The position numbers and the translations under genes were made by a program. A stretch of DNA of 64,000 nt from Halomonas chromatireducens. GTDB lineage: Bacteria > Pseudomonadota > Gammaproteobacteria > Pseudomonadales > Halomonadaceae. The notes beneath the pieces are model-generated. The model was not told where the DNA came from and made no database searches. It saw nothing but the letters and a program-made list of their open reading frames with translations. Within the stretch, counting starts at the first letter, position 1, and each line of letters opens with the position of its first letter. The stretch lies in the NCBI RefSeq assembly GCF_001545155.1, contig NZ_CP014226.1, positions 1,589,410 to 1,653,409 on the forward strand, in the 5' to 3' direction. Of the stretch, positions 44,676 to 52,825 are shown piece after piece.

Positions 44676-46946
44676 TTATTGATGGGTCTGTGCTTCAACG
44701 ACGGCGAAGGCGCTCATGTTGGCGATACCCCGTGCGGTGACCGTGCGGTTGAGCACATGTACCGGCTTGGCGGCCCCCAGCAAGATGGGGCCCACAGAGA
44801 CGCCGTTGCCCAGCACCTTCAAGGCGGTAAAGGCGATGTTCGCCGCGTCCAGGTTGGGCATGATCAACAGGTTGGCCTCGCCATCGAGCAGCGAATCAGG
44901 CAGGATGCGCCCGCGAACGCCGGTGGACAGCGCCGAATCGGCTTGCATTTCGCCGTCCACCATTAGATCCGGTGCGCGTTCTCGGATCAGCGCCAGTGCC
45001 TGGCGCATCTTTACGGCGCTGTCGAAGTCGGAACTGCCGAAATTCGAGTGGGAGACCAGGGCCGCCCGGGGCGTGATGCCGAAGCGGCGAATCTGCTCCG
45101 CGGCCAGCAGGGTGATCTCGGCGATTTGGTTGGCATCGGGGTTGTAGTTGACGAAGGGATCGGCAATGAACAGGGTGGTACGTTCGAGGATCAGTAGTTG
45201 CAGGGAGGCAGGCGTGCTGACGCCATCGCGCAGACCGATGACGTCCAGCACCAGGTCCAGGTGCTCGTGGTAAGTTCCCACCGGGCCGGCAATCATGGCG
45301 TCCACATCGCCCCGACGCAGCAGCAGTGAGGCCAGGATGGTGGCCCGGCTGCGTACTCGCTTTTCAGCGGCCTCAGGATGGACACCGCGTCGCCCCATCA
45401 GCTTGTGGTAGTCGCTGGCCAGTTCGGTGCAGTCGGGAGACTCCTGCGCGTCAATCAGCTCGAAATCGACACCGGGCTTCACCGGCAGGCCCAATTCCTC
45501 GATGCGGGCCTCAATGACCGCACGGCGGCCGATCAGCACGGGCTTGGCGTAGTGCTGGCTGACACAGACCTCCATGGCGCGGAGCACGCGCTCGTCCTCG
45601 CCTTCAGCGTAGAGCAAGCGGAGAGGATTTTGTCTCGCTCGCTCGAACACGGGCTCCATCACATTGCCGGAGCGGTATACCAGTCGTGACAGCGTGCGGG
45701 CGTACTCATCGAGGTCCGCGATGGGTCGAGCGGCCACCCCGCTCTCCATGGCGGCCTTGGCCACTGCCGGCGGGATGGTGTCGATCAGGCGCGGGGCGAA
45801 GGGTTTGGGCAGAATGTACTCCGGGCCGAAGGTCATCGCCTGTCCACCATAAGCCACCGCCACCGTTTCCGGCACCGTAGTGGTCGCCATATCGGCGATG
45901 GCCTTGACGGTGGCCAGTTTCATCTCCTCGTTGATGGTGGTGGCGCCGCAGTCCAGGGCGCCCCGGAAGATGAACGGGAAGCACAGGACGTTATTGACCT
46001 GATTGGGGTAGTCAGAACGACCGGTGGCGATCACCGCATCCGGGCGAACCGCTTTAGCATCCTCCGGCATGATTTCCGGGGTAGGGTTGGCCATGGCCAG
46101 GATCAAGGGCCGGTCGGCCATGGTCGCCACCATCTCCGGTTTGAGAGCCCCTCCGGCCGAGAGACCGAAGAAGACGTCGGCCCCCTTCATGGCATCGGCT
46201 AGGGTTCGGGCCTCGGTCCGGGTCGCGTAGCGCGCCTTGTAGGTATCCATCTCCTCGGTACGATCGGTATGGATCACGCCACTGCGGTCGCAAACCAGGA
46301 TATTCTCCTTGCGTACCCCCAGGGCCACCGCCAGATCCAGACAGGCCAGGGCTGCGGAGCCCGCGCCGTTGCACACAAGGCGGATGTCGGCGAGCTCCTT
46401 GCCCACCACCCGCAGGCCATTGAGCAGGGCGGCTCCCGTGACGATGGCGGTACCGTGCTGGTCGTCGTGGAACACCGGAATCTTCATTCGCTCGCGCAGG
46501 CGCCGCTCGATCTCGAAGCATTCAGGTGCCTTGATGTCTTCCAGGTTGATGCCGCCGAAGGTGGCCTCCAGACCAGCGATGATCTCGATCAGCTTGTCCG
46601 GGTCACGCTCCTCGATCTCGATGTCGAACACGTCCACGTCAGCGAATTTCTTGAAGAGCACGGCCTTGCCTTCCATCACCGGCTTGGAGGCCAGGGCGCC
46701 GATGGCACCCAGCCCCAGCACCGCCGTGCCGTTGCTGACCACGGCCACCAGATTGGCGCGGGCGGTGTACTCGGCCGCCATCAGGGGGTCGCGTTCGATC
46801 TCCTCGCAGGCCGCGGCCACCCCGGGCGAATAGGCCAGCGACAGGTCCCGCTGGCTGGCCATGGGCTTGATCGCCTGGATCGCCAGCTTGCCGGGGCGGG
46901 GGAATCGGTGGTAGTTCAAGGCGCTGTCACGCAAATCGTCTGCCAT
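44676..46946 (-). CDS. maeB: NADP-dependent malic enzyme with phosphotransacetylase domain
   Basis: A 756-residue protein: malic enzyme domain (residues 1-420: [80 protein letters not shown]) and a C-terminal Pta-like domain ([60 protein letters not shown]). It converts malate to pyruvate, CO2 and NADPH; the Pta domain is usually regulatory (acetyl-CoA sensing). The start at 46946 has GAGG 8 nt upstream; an upstream ATG at 46979 lacks one. It is the first gene of the cluster leading to pyruvate dehydrogenase and the dicarboxylate symporter. Confidence 0.95.
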   Translation of the reverse strand: MADDLRDSALNYHRFPRPGKLAIQAIKPMASQRDLSLAYSPGVAAACEEIERDPLMAAEYTARANLVAVVSNGTAVLGLGAIGALASKPVMEGKAVLFKKFADVDVFDIEIEERDPDKLIEIIAGLEATFGGINLEDIKAPECFEIERRLRERMKIPVFHDDQHGTAIVTGAALLNGLRVVGKELADIRLVCNGAGSAALACLDLAVALGVRKENILVCDRSGVIHTDRTEEMDTYKARYATRTEARTLADAMKGADVFFGLSAGGALKPEMVATMADRPLILAMANPTPEIMPEDAKAVRPDAVIATGRSDYPNQVNNVLCFPFIFRGALDCGATTINEEMKLATVKAIADMATTTVPETVAVAYGGQAMTFGPEYILPKPFAPRLIDTIPPAVAKAAMESGVAARPIADLDEYARTLSRLVYRSGNVMEPVFERARQNPLRLLYAEGEDERVLRAMEVCVSQHYAKPVLIGRRAVIEARIEELGLPVKPGVDFELIDAQESPDCTELASDYHKLMGRRGVHPEAAEKRVRSRATILASLLLRRGDVDAMIAGPVGTYHEHLDLVLDVIGLRDGVSTPASLQLLILERTTLFIADPFVNYNPDANQIAEITLLAAEQIRRFGITPRAALVSHSNFGSSDFDSAVKMRQALALIRERAPDLMVDGEMQADSALSTGVRGRILPDSLLDGEANLLIMPNLDAANIAFTALKVLGNGVSVGPILLGAAKPVHVLNRTVTARGIANMSAFAVVEAQTHQ

Positions 46947-47092
46947 GTGTTGTACCTCGCTGGCGTTTGCTCGCGGCAACCACGGCGTCGAAGACCGCTT
47001 TGCCGATTATTTTTTGTTTGAACTGCTGCCAGACCGACCTCACTGGCCGAGCCACGTTTCCTTGTCCGCTGGACTCCTCTGCACGATGGGCC

Positions 47093-47139
47093 TATAGGCA
47101 ATATAGGCAACATGGGCAATTTAGGGATAAACTCCCTAA
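47093..47139. promoter_or_regulatory. Direct repeats and dyad upstream of maeB
   Basis: Three consecutive 9-bp repeats (TATAGGCAA at 47093-47101 and 47102-47110, CATGGGCAA at 47111-47119) are followed at once by a perfect dyad, TTAGGGA at 47121-47127 and TCCCTAA at 47133-47139. The block lies 147-193 bp upstream of the maeB start, in a plausible activator/repressor zone. No regulator gene adjoins. The remaining part, 46947-47092, shows no gene. Confidence 0.45.
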
Positions 47140-47148
47140 TTCACCGGG

Positions 47149-47574
47149 TTGAGGCAGAAAAGAGGAGGCGAGCAGTACTCTCGTAGAATCAAGAAGTTCC
47201 TGTCAGAACACGATTCAAGAGGACTGCTCGCCATGGTTGCGTATCAGGTGGGCTCGTGGCCATCGCCGAGACGCGTGCTGCTGGTGGTGAATGAACGTTC
47301 CGATGATCTGCTGCTGCATGCCTTCTTCCTGGTCACCAACCTCGGCAAGTTCGACTGGCCGCCGCAGAAGGTCCTGGCGCTGTATCGCAAGCGCGGCAGT
47401 GCCGAGGCGCATATGGGCGAATTTAAGTCGGCTCTCGACGTGCATCTCTCCTCGACTGATCGCGGCGGCTCCACTGTCCAGGACGTGATGGCGTGGATAA
47501 GTTACCCGGTGATTAAGCGACTCGGTGCTGTTGAAGTGGATCGGCGCCGGCAACCCCTCGGTTCAACCCCCTGA
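47149..47574 (+). mobile_element. IS1380-family transposase fragment
   Basis: Codons at about 47232-47460 (AYQVGSWPSPRRVLLVVNER, LLHAFFLVTNLGKFDWPPQK, LALYRKRGSAEAHMGEFKSA, LDVHLSS) match the C-terminal catalytic region of IS1380 transposases, which carries the YRxRGxAExHMGE Glu signature. The N-terminal two-thirds is missing, and the sequence after LSSTDRGG diverges and stops at 47574. Terminal inverted repeats could not be identified. The insertion marks the left edge of a lower-GC island. Confidence 0.72.
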
Positions 47575-47599
47575 TTGGGCACTCTGATAAACGAAGGGG

Positions 47600-47863
47600 G
47601 TTAACGGGTGGACGATCTACGCCTACCCGTTGTTCCTTGACCAGGTTGAATCTCTCACTGACAAGGTGGAGCGGCTCGAATTGAAAGATCCAGCCGGCTA
47701 CCGTAGCAAGTCGCCTACAAAGCGCCTGGCTGCCATCGTCAAGCTGGCTTTGAACGACATTTCCCAGGACCCTTCACTCCCCCAGTATCGGCAAGGCTAC
47801 ACCCTTGAAGAGGAACACTCCCACTGGCACAGAGCCAGGCTCTACGCTCCACGTTTTAGATGA
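47600..47863 (+). pseudogene. YhaV-type toxin fragment
   Basis: The sequence from VNGWTIYAYPLFLDQVESLT through KDPAGYRSKSPTKRLAAIVK, LALNDISQDPSLPQYRQGYT and HSHWHRARLYAPRF follows the first two-thirds of YhaV, the ribosome-dependent RNase toxin of the PrlF-YhaV system. It then stops at 47861-47863, where the conserved RLFFRY region should begin, so about 60 C-terminal residues are lost. The frame also lacks its proper start codon (TAA lies four codons upstream). No prlF antitoxin is present. A remnant without toxicity is expected. Confidence 0.75.
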
Positions 47864-48602
47864 CGTCATCATATGGATCGTAGAGATAGTGGGGCAGACA
47901 AAATGGCGGAATTTCGTGATTAGCCAAGGTTGGATTTTGAGGAAGGCTCCCGCGAAGCGCCAAGGTGGCGACAAACGAGAGTGGCAGGAAAGCCATGCTT
48001 AAGCTTTACCTGCAGCGCCTCAGCTGTCACGAAGCCGGGAGGGCGTGTCCTTCGGCCCAAGTGAGCGGTTTCCCTCGGGCGCGCCGACGCCGAATAGCTC
48101 TTGGCGAATGATGCCCATATATGGCGGACTCACACCTTACCGGCTGAGCCTGTCGAGACCTGATAGTGGAAGGTCGGCACGGATGATCTCCTTTTTCCTG
48201 GCGGAGCACCGCCCAGTCATCCAAGTAAAACATGCTCAAGGTCTGGGGGTAACAGATCGATAACCGTTCTCATGGGTGAGGTGAGATAGCATTCGTAAGT
48301 TGGCGCAAGGTCTCGGTAAGCCCTAGCAAGGTTAGCGGTCTCGGTAGGGGCTGCGACCTCCGATGAGCCCTTGCAAGTGCGGTTTCATGCTGGATGTCAC
48401 GGTAAAACGGGACCGGGTGCCGTGACACGGGTGCAATCTGGGCTCGCAGGTCGCACCTCTAACTAATGTCTCAGTTTTGACGCTGAGTGTTATAGTAGGG
48501 AAAGGGTTTCGATGTTTTTCAGTAGGATAACGGCTGTCCTTCACCTATTATCATCGCGACTAGGATTCGAACTTAACGACTAGTTTCATTAGGGGGAATG
48601 CC
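47864..48602. other. Non-coding stretch of the island
   Basis: No gene is supported in these 739 bases. Frames present are short and lack ribosome sites or family signatures. Two copies of GGTCTCGGTA occur at about 48309 and 48340, and GTCACGG/CCGTGAC halves near 48397 and 48420 can form a hairpin. The AT content rises toward 48470-48600, where the promoter of the next gene should lie. Confidence 0.5.
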
Positions 48603-49334
48603 ATGTCATGGAGAACCATTAGGAACTGTGGAAAGGTAAAGACATTTCACAAGAAGATTCCGCTAAAAACTGGGAAGATCAAGACAGGAGAGCTGCTTGA
48701 TGAGGTCGCGCAAGAGTTTGCTAAGGTCTCGACTCAAGTATTTGATACTATAGGTGACTTCGTGTTTTCCTACGGGGAGCGGCAGCTAAGCTCAATATTC
48801 TTGCCAGCATTCTACAATCTGGGGTTCGGTGCGATGCAGGAGGTGCCCACGCGGCGGAAAGAACTTGGTGAGTCGTGCTCAGCGGGCTGGCTTGATTACT
48901 GGGTGCAGAAGGAAGATCGTTGGGTTTATCTGATAGAGGCAAAGCATAGTTGGCAGTTGTTCGAAGGGAGCGTTACGCAGGACGCACACGCAAAAATAAA
49001 CGCATCGGTAGAGCAGCTCAATAGGATCAACGGTGAAGAGTTGGAAAACCTTTCTTTTGTGGATAGCACCTATAAGATATCAATGGTCGTGCTGCCGATA
49101 TACAGGAACCTTCTGAAAGGCGTTGCTGCGCAGGAAGGTGATGAATGTCCAGTCAGTGCAGCCGATATGGATAGATTTGTAGGTGCGGCTGCTCGCAGTC
49201 TTCCTAGCTGCGTTTCCTGGGTGGGGGCGTGGGTGCTACCCGATCGAATGCAGTATGCGTTCAGCGGCAATTCTTTTTCTGGCCTTCGAACATTTCCTGG
49301 TGTCCTTTTCCTGGTTTCGGTAGTGGCAGATTGA
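48603..49334 (+). CDS. Orphan protein with PD-(D/E)XK-like signature
   Basis: A 243-residue protein of no family I recognise. Residues about 94-116 (GWLDYWVQKEDRWVYLIEAK) carry a D-x(n)-E-x-K arrangement, Asp in the first strand and E-A-K at the end of a hydrophobic second strand, as in PD-(D/E)XK nucleases. Around it are a helical N-terminus (GELLDEVAQEFAKVSTQVFD) and VDSTYKISMVVLPIYRNLLK. Codon use and base composition are visibly more AT-rich than the chromosomal genes, so it was probably acquired. ATG 48603 follows AGGGGGA. It lies between transposase/toxin remnants and another orphan, a defence-island-like context; function is inference. Confidence 0.6.
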   Translation: MSWRTIRNCGKVKTFHKKIPLKTGKIKTGELLDEVAQEFAKVSTQVFDTIGDFVFSYGERQLSSIFLPAFYNLGFGAMQEVPTRRKELGESCSAGWLDYWVQKEDRWVYLIEAKHSWQLFEGSVTQDAHAKINASVEQLNRINGEELENLSFVDSTYKISMVVLPIYRNLLKGVAAQEGDECPVSAADMDRFVGAAARSLPSCVSWVGAWVLPDRMQYAFSGNSFSGLRTFPGVLFLVSVVAD

Positions 49335-49651
49335 GAGGAAAAAGGAACGAAAGAACAGGACAGCCATGTTATCAAGACTGAATATGGGCAGCCGTGTCTT
49401 AGTGCCCATGGTTCTAGCGTGGCGCTGGATCCGACCGTGAAAAGCGCTGAGCGCTTTCCCCGGCGGCTTAGCTCTGCGTTATATTTCATGCCCCCACGAA
49501 ATAGTTAAAAGGCAATGCCGCGACGAGTGCGTGATTGCAACATTGGCCTTAATCCAAACGACGCTTGTGGTGGCAATTTTCTGTTTTCTACGAGAGATAG
49601 CTTGATTGAGCACTGAAACCTTCAGCTGGAGACAGGACTAACTGAGGTGTT
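49335..49651. other. Intergenic region with a palindrome
   Basis: No gene is supported. AAAGCGCT at 49441-49448 and AGCGCTTT at 49450-49457 form a perfect dyad with a 1-nt centre, about 110 bp after the preceding stop and 195 bp before the next start. It could be a weak terminator stem (no T-run) or an operator. Confidence 0.45.
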
Positions 49652-50320
49652 ATGGCACTCACACAGATGCAGATCATTCAGTCGTTGGGTGAGGCGATGG
49701 CATGGTTTGAACGCGAACTCAACTGGGGCGTGCCGCCGACCGAACTGCGCCATCTCTGTGGCCGGATCGGGGAGCTTTACGCGGCGCTCATCACCAATGG
49801 GCAGATGGCTACCGAGGTCAACCAGCAGGGTTACGATGTCGTCAGCGGAGAGGGTGAACGGATATCCGTCAAGACTACGGCGAGGATGGGTTCGGGGGGG
49901 CACGTCACGTTTAACGCTAACTCCCTTTCATTCGTCGACAGGGTGATCATTCTTCGTATAAATACCGACGAAATGCAGATCGAGACGCTGTTGAACGCGC
50001 CTGTGCAGGAGGCAATAAGCTACATGCCAGAAGCACGAGGTGGAAAGCAGCATTTGCCTCTCAGGCGTCTTGCTCGGAAGGAGCGGCCGCGAAATGCACT
50101 CAAGGTACTGCGCGAGGTTGGGTTCGAGGGTTACATGGTCAGAGAGCTGGAGAACGGCAGCATCGAGGTGGAGCAGGATGGCGTGCTTCTGGTTCCGGCA
50201 AAACCGGTGCTTCGGGAGTTGGCCAGGAGGCTCAACCTCAGTCTGCTGAACGGCAATGGAAATCCCCTGAATACACGGCAGCTTGGTAGCTTCATCATCA
50301 AGAATCTGAGCGAGACGTGA
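49652..50320 (+). CDS. Orphan island protein, DUF6998-like
   Basis: A 222-residue protein. Its N-terminal half (LRHLCGRIGELYAALITNGQ, MATEVNQQGYDVVSGEGERI, SVKTTARMGSGGHVTFNANS, VDRVIILRINTDEMQIETLL) resembles proteins annotated DUF6998 in restriction and integrative-element contexts. The phrase GYDVVSGEGERISVKTT has the D...E-x-V-K shape of restriction-endonuclease-like folds, though this is only suggestive. The C-terminus (NTRQLGSFIIKNL) is a short helical motif. ATG 49652 is preceded by GAGGTGTT. It is the last gene of the island and is followed by a strong hairpin and T-run. Confidence 0.65.
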   Translation: MALTQMQIIQSLGEAMAWFERELNWGVPPTELRHLCGRIGELYAALITNGQMATEVNQQGYDVVSGEGERISVKTTARMGSGGHVTFNANSLSFVDRVIILRINTDEMQIETLLNAPVQEAISYMPEARGGKQHLPLRRLARKERPRNALKVLREVGFEGYMVRELENGSIEVEQDGVLLVPAKPVLRELARRLNLSLLNGNGNPLNTRQLGSFIIKNLSET

Positions 50321-50387
50321 GCGCGTTATGAGCCTGCTGGAGAACGGTGACAGGCTGATATCCAGTTAGAAAAGGCTTTTTATCAGT

Positions 50388-50459
50388 GGCGAGTGGTCCT
50401 CATGAATCCTGTTCCTGCTGGAACAGTGGATTCACGAGAACCACTCGCCATTTTCTTTT
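50388..50459 (+). terminator. Long hairpin terminator at island edge
   Basis: The arms 50388-50415 and 50422-50449 (outer GGCGAGTGGT and ACCACTCGCC, with a few mismatches inside) form a long, nearly perfect hairpin with a short loop. It is followed by ATTTTCTTTTTC. Read on the plus strand it terminates the DUF6998-like gene; the convergent guaD gene ends one base beyond. The hairpin is longer than most terminators and could also be the remnant of a small inverted-repeat element. Confidence 0.75.
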
Positions 50460-51782
50460 TCAGGCCTGCTCACGCTTATGCTGACAGCGTCCGCCGGCCC
50501 AGGTCTCCAGTATGCTGCGGTCGTCGCCCAACATCATCAGGGCAAAGAGTCGCTCGCCGAGGGTGCGGCAGCGGGCATGGCGCCTGGCCAGCAGCGGTGT
50601 GGCATCGGGGTCGAGCACCACAAAGTCGGCCTCCATGCCGGTTGCCAGGCGACCGATGTTCTCATCCAGCGAGAGGGCCTTGGCGTTGCCCAGGGTCAGG
50701 CCGTAGAGGCCCTGCCAGGCGGTCAGGGGCTGGCCGCGCAGCTGGCCGACCTGATAGGCGGCCTTGAGGGTGGCCAGGCCGGAGAGGTCGGTGCCGCCGC
50801 CGACATCGCTGGCATAGGTAACGTTGAGCCCGATGTCGGATGCCGCCTGGCGGTCGAACAGGCCGCTGCCCAGGAACAGGTTTGAGCTTGGGCAGAAGGC
50901 CAGGTTGGCGCCGCGATCAGCGAGACGCTGGCGCATCTCCTGGTCGAGGTGAATGCCATGGGCGAAGGTGCTGCGCGGCCCGACCAGGCCGGACTGCTCG
51001 TAGACCTCGAGGTAGTCGCGGCTCTCCGGGAACAGCTCGGCGACCCAGTCCAGCTCGCCGGTGTTTTCGGAAAGGTGGGTCTGCAGCCACAGGCTGGGGT
51101 CGTTGCGCAGCATGCCGCCGGTGGCGTCCAGCTGCTCCCGGGTCGAGGTGGGGGCAAAGCGGGGCGTCAGGCTGTAGCCGAGCCGGCGCGTGCCGTGCCA
51201 GTCGCTGATCAGCCGCTCGGCGTCGCGTACGCCGCCCTGGGTGTCGTCGCAGAGCGCTTCGGGGGCGTGACGATTCATGTGTACCTTGCCGGCCAGCATG
51301 CGCAGGTCGCGCTTGCTGCTGGCGGTGAAGAAGGCGTCCACCGAATCGGGGTGGCTGGAGCAGAACACCTGGGCGGTGGTGGTGCCGACTCGCAGCACCT
51401 CGTCGAGAAAGGCATTGGAGAGCGCCAGTGCATGATCGTACTGGGCGAAGCGACACTCTTCGGGGAAGGTGTAGTCGTTGAGCCAGTCGAGCAGCTGGCG
51501 CCCGTAGGAGGCCATGATCTCGAGCTGCACGTAATGCACGTGGCTGTCGATGAAGCCGGGCATCAGTAGCTTGCCGCGATGGTCGATCACCTCGATGCCC
51601 GGCGGCAGGTCCGCTTCGAGGCGTGCAAATTCATCGATGGCGTGTATGCGGCCATCCTCGATCCACAGGGCGCCGTCCTCGATATGGCGAACACTGCCCT
51701 CGGCGGGGGTGTCGCCCTCGCCGGGGTCGGCATCGAAGCTCAGCAGTTCGGCGCGTATTATGCGCGAGTCGTTTGTCGTCAT
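50460..51782 (-). CDS. guaD: Guanine deaminase
   Basis: A 440-residue amidohydrolase that converts guanine to xanthine. Motifs: LLMPGFIDSHVHYVQLEIMA (HxH-type metal site), YTFPEECRFAQYDHALALSN, GTTTAQVFCSSHPDSVDAFF, AGKVHMNRHAPEALCDD, SLTPRFAPTSTREQLDATGG, LQTHLSENTGELDWVAELFP, TFAHGIHLDQEMRQRLADRG, LAFCPSSNLFLGSGLFDRQA and NVTYASDVGGGTDLSGLATL (metal-binding Asp). It feeds xanthine to the dehydrogenase encoded upstream on the same strand. ATG 51782 is chosen since a TTG at 51827 only adds a non-conserved lead. The 179-bp gap to xdhC contains a hairpin. Confidence 0.95.
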   Translation of the reverse strand: MTTNDSRIIRAELLSFDADPGEGDTPAEGSVRHIEDGALWIEDGRIHAIDEFARLEADLPPGIEVIDHRGKLLMPGFIDSHVHYVQLEIMASYGRQLLDWLNDYTFPEECRFAQYDHALALSNAFLDEVLRVGTTTAQVFCSSHPDSVDAFFTASSKRDLRMLAGKVHMNRHAPEALCDDTQGGVRDAERLISDWHGTRRLGYSLTPRFAPTSTREQLDATGGMLRNDPSLWLQTHLSENTGELDWVAELFPESRDYLEVYEQSGLVGPRSTFAHGIHLDQEMRQRLADRGANLAFCPSSNLFLGSGLFDRQAASDIGLNVTYASDVGGGTDLSGLATLKAAYQVGQLRGQPLTAWQGLYGLTLGNAKALSLDENIGRLATGMEADFVVLDPDATPLLARRHARCRTLGERLFALMMLGDDRSILETWAGGRCQHKREQA

Positions 51783-51866
51783 GATAGGGGCTCGTTCGTT
51801 TCTGCTATCGGGCTGATCCGGCGGCAAACCTGCGAGGAGGCGCTGTGAATCCTTCCCTGGACGCTA

Positions 51867-51888
51867 CATTCTTCATCCCTGAAGAATG
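51867..51888. other. Hairpin in the xdhC-guaD gap
   Basis: CATTCTTCA at 51867-51875 and TGAAGAATG at 51880-51888 are perfect complements around a 4-nt loop, about midway between xdhC and guaD. It may be an attenuator, an mRNA processing site separating guaD from xdhABC, or an operator for a separate guaD promoter. Confidence 0.45.
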
Positions 51889-51961
51889 ACCTCCTCTTCG
51901 GCCAGCCCCCGGCGCCCTTCGTAATCGTTGGGCGGCTGTCATTGGGTATTGAGCATGGCTA

Positions 51962-52825
51962 TTAAGCGTTCTGGCCAAACAGAGCACGCAGTTCAGCCGG
52001 GTCGAGGCCGCGTTGGTCGGCGCGTTCGGCGTTGCCCACCAGAGGCAGCAGCTCGGCCAGGGTCGCCAGCGCAATGGCGTAGGGCGTCTTGTCGCCGCCG
52101 GTGCCACCGGAAGCCGTGCCGATGGGGCAGCGCACGCTGCCCAAGGCCGCCTCGTCGTGCCCCGCGTCGGTGAGCCGCGAGCGGAAGCTCGCCCACTTGC
52201 TCTTCGAGCCGATCAGGCCGATTGACGCCATGTCGCCGCGCTGTAGCAGGGCGTCGACCAGCTCGCGATCCTCGGCGTGATCATGGGTCAGCACCAGCGC
52301 GTGGCTGCCAGCCGGCAGGGCGGCCACGGAGGCCCGCGGATCGGCCGCGTGGCGACATGCCAGGCGCGGCTGCGCCTCGGCCCAGTCAGGGAAGACGCCG
52401 TCGCGGCTGTCGTGCCACAGCACGCGCCAGGGCAGCGGGGCGGCCAGGCGCACCAGCTCGGTGCCGACATGGCCGGCGCCGAAGATGGCCAGCGTCGCCG
52501 CACTGCCGGGGAAGATCTCCAGCAGCACGTTGACGAAGCCGCCACAGCACTGGCCGCTGCGGCCGCCCAGGGCGAAGGCCTCGAGGCTCATGCCGCTCTC
52601 GCCGCGTGCCAGTTTTTCCCGGGCCGCGTCGATCACCTGGAACTCGAAGGTGCCGCCGCCGAGGGTGTCATGCACGACATCCTCGGCGATCACCATGCGC
52701 GCGCCGGGTTCACGCGGGGTCGACCCGGCGCTGGTCACCACGGTGGCCAGGGCATGGGGCAGACCGTCCCGCTGCAATCGGTGCAGGGCCTCATGCCAGC
52801 TTGCGGGACGCCGGGCGGTCATCAC
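51962..52825 (-). CDS. xdhC: Xanthine dehydrogenase accessory protein XdhC
   Basis: A 287-residue XdhC/CoxI-family chaperone that binds the molybdenum cofactor and inserts its sulfurated form into XdhB. It begins WHEALHRLQRDGLPHALATV, VTSAGSTPREPGARMVIAED and TLGGGTFEFQVIDAAREKLA; the central GRSGQCCGGFVNVLLEIF holds the conserved Cys pair. A Rossmann-like domain follows (LAIFGAGHVGTELVRLAAPL, LTHDHAEDRELVDALLQRGD, SIGLIGSKSKWASFRSRLTD). Its ATG overlaps the xdhB stop by four bases. Confidence 0.95.
   Translation of the reverse strand: MMTARRPASWHEALHRLQRDGLPHALATVVTSAGSTPREPGARMVIAEDVVHDTLGGGTFEFQVIDAAREKLARGESGMSLEAFALGGRSGQCCGGFVNVLLEIFPGSAATLAIFGAGHVGTELVRLAAPLPWRVLWHDSRDGVFPDWAEAQPRLACRHAADPRASVAALPAGSHALVLTHDHAEDRELVDALLQRGDMASIGLIGSKSKWASFRSRLTDAGHDEAALGSVRCPIGTASGGTGGDKTPYAIALATLAELLPLVGNAERADQRGLDPAELRALFGQNA

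Noticed and set aside
48027..48239. 70-codon minus-strand frame in the island
   Set aside because: Arg-rich, no ribosome site and no family resemblance. It could be an IS or intron remnant but I cannot show it.
48300..48440. Possible tRNA or small RNA gene from local repeats and hairpins
   Set aside because: No cloverleaf or T-loop GTTCRANNC motif could be found; only short repeats and one modest hairpin.
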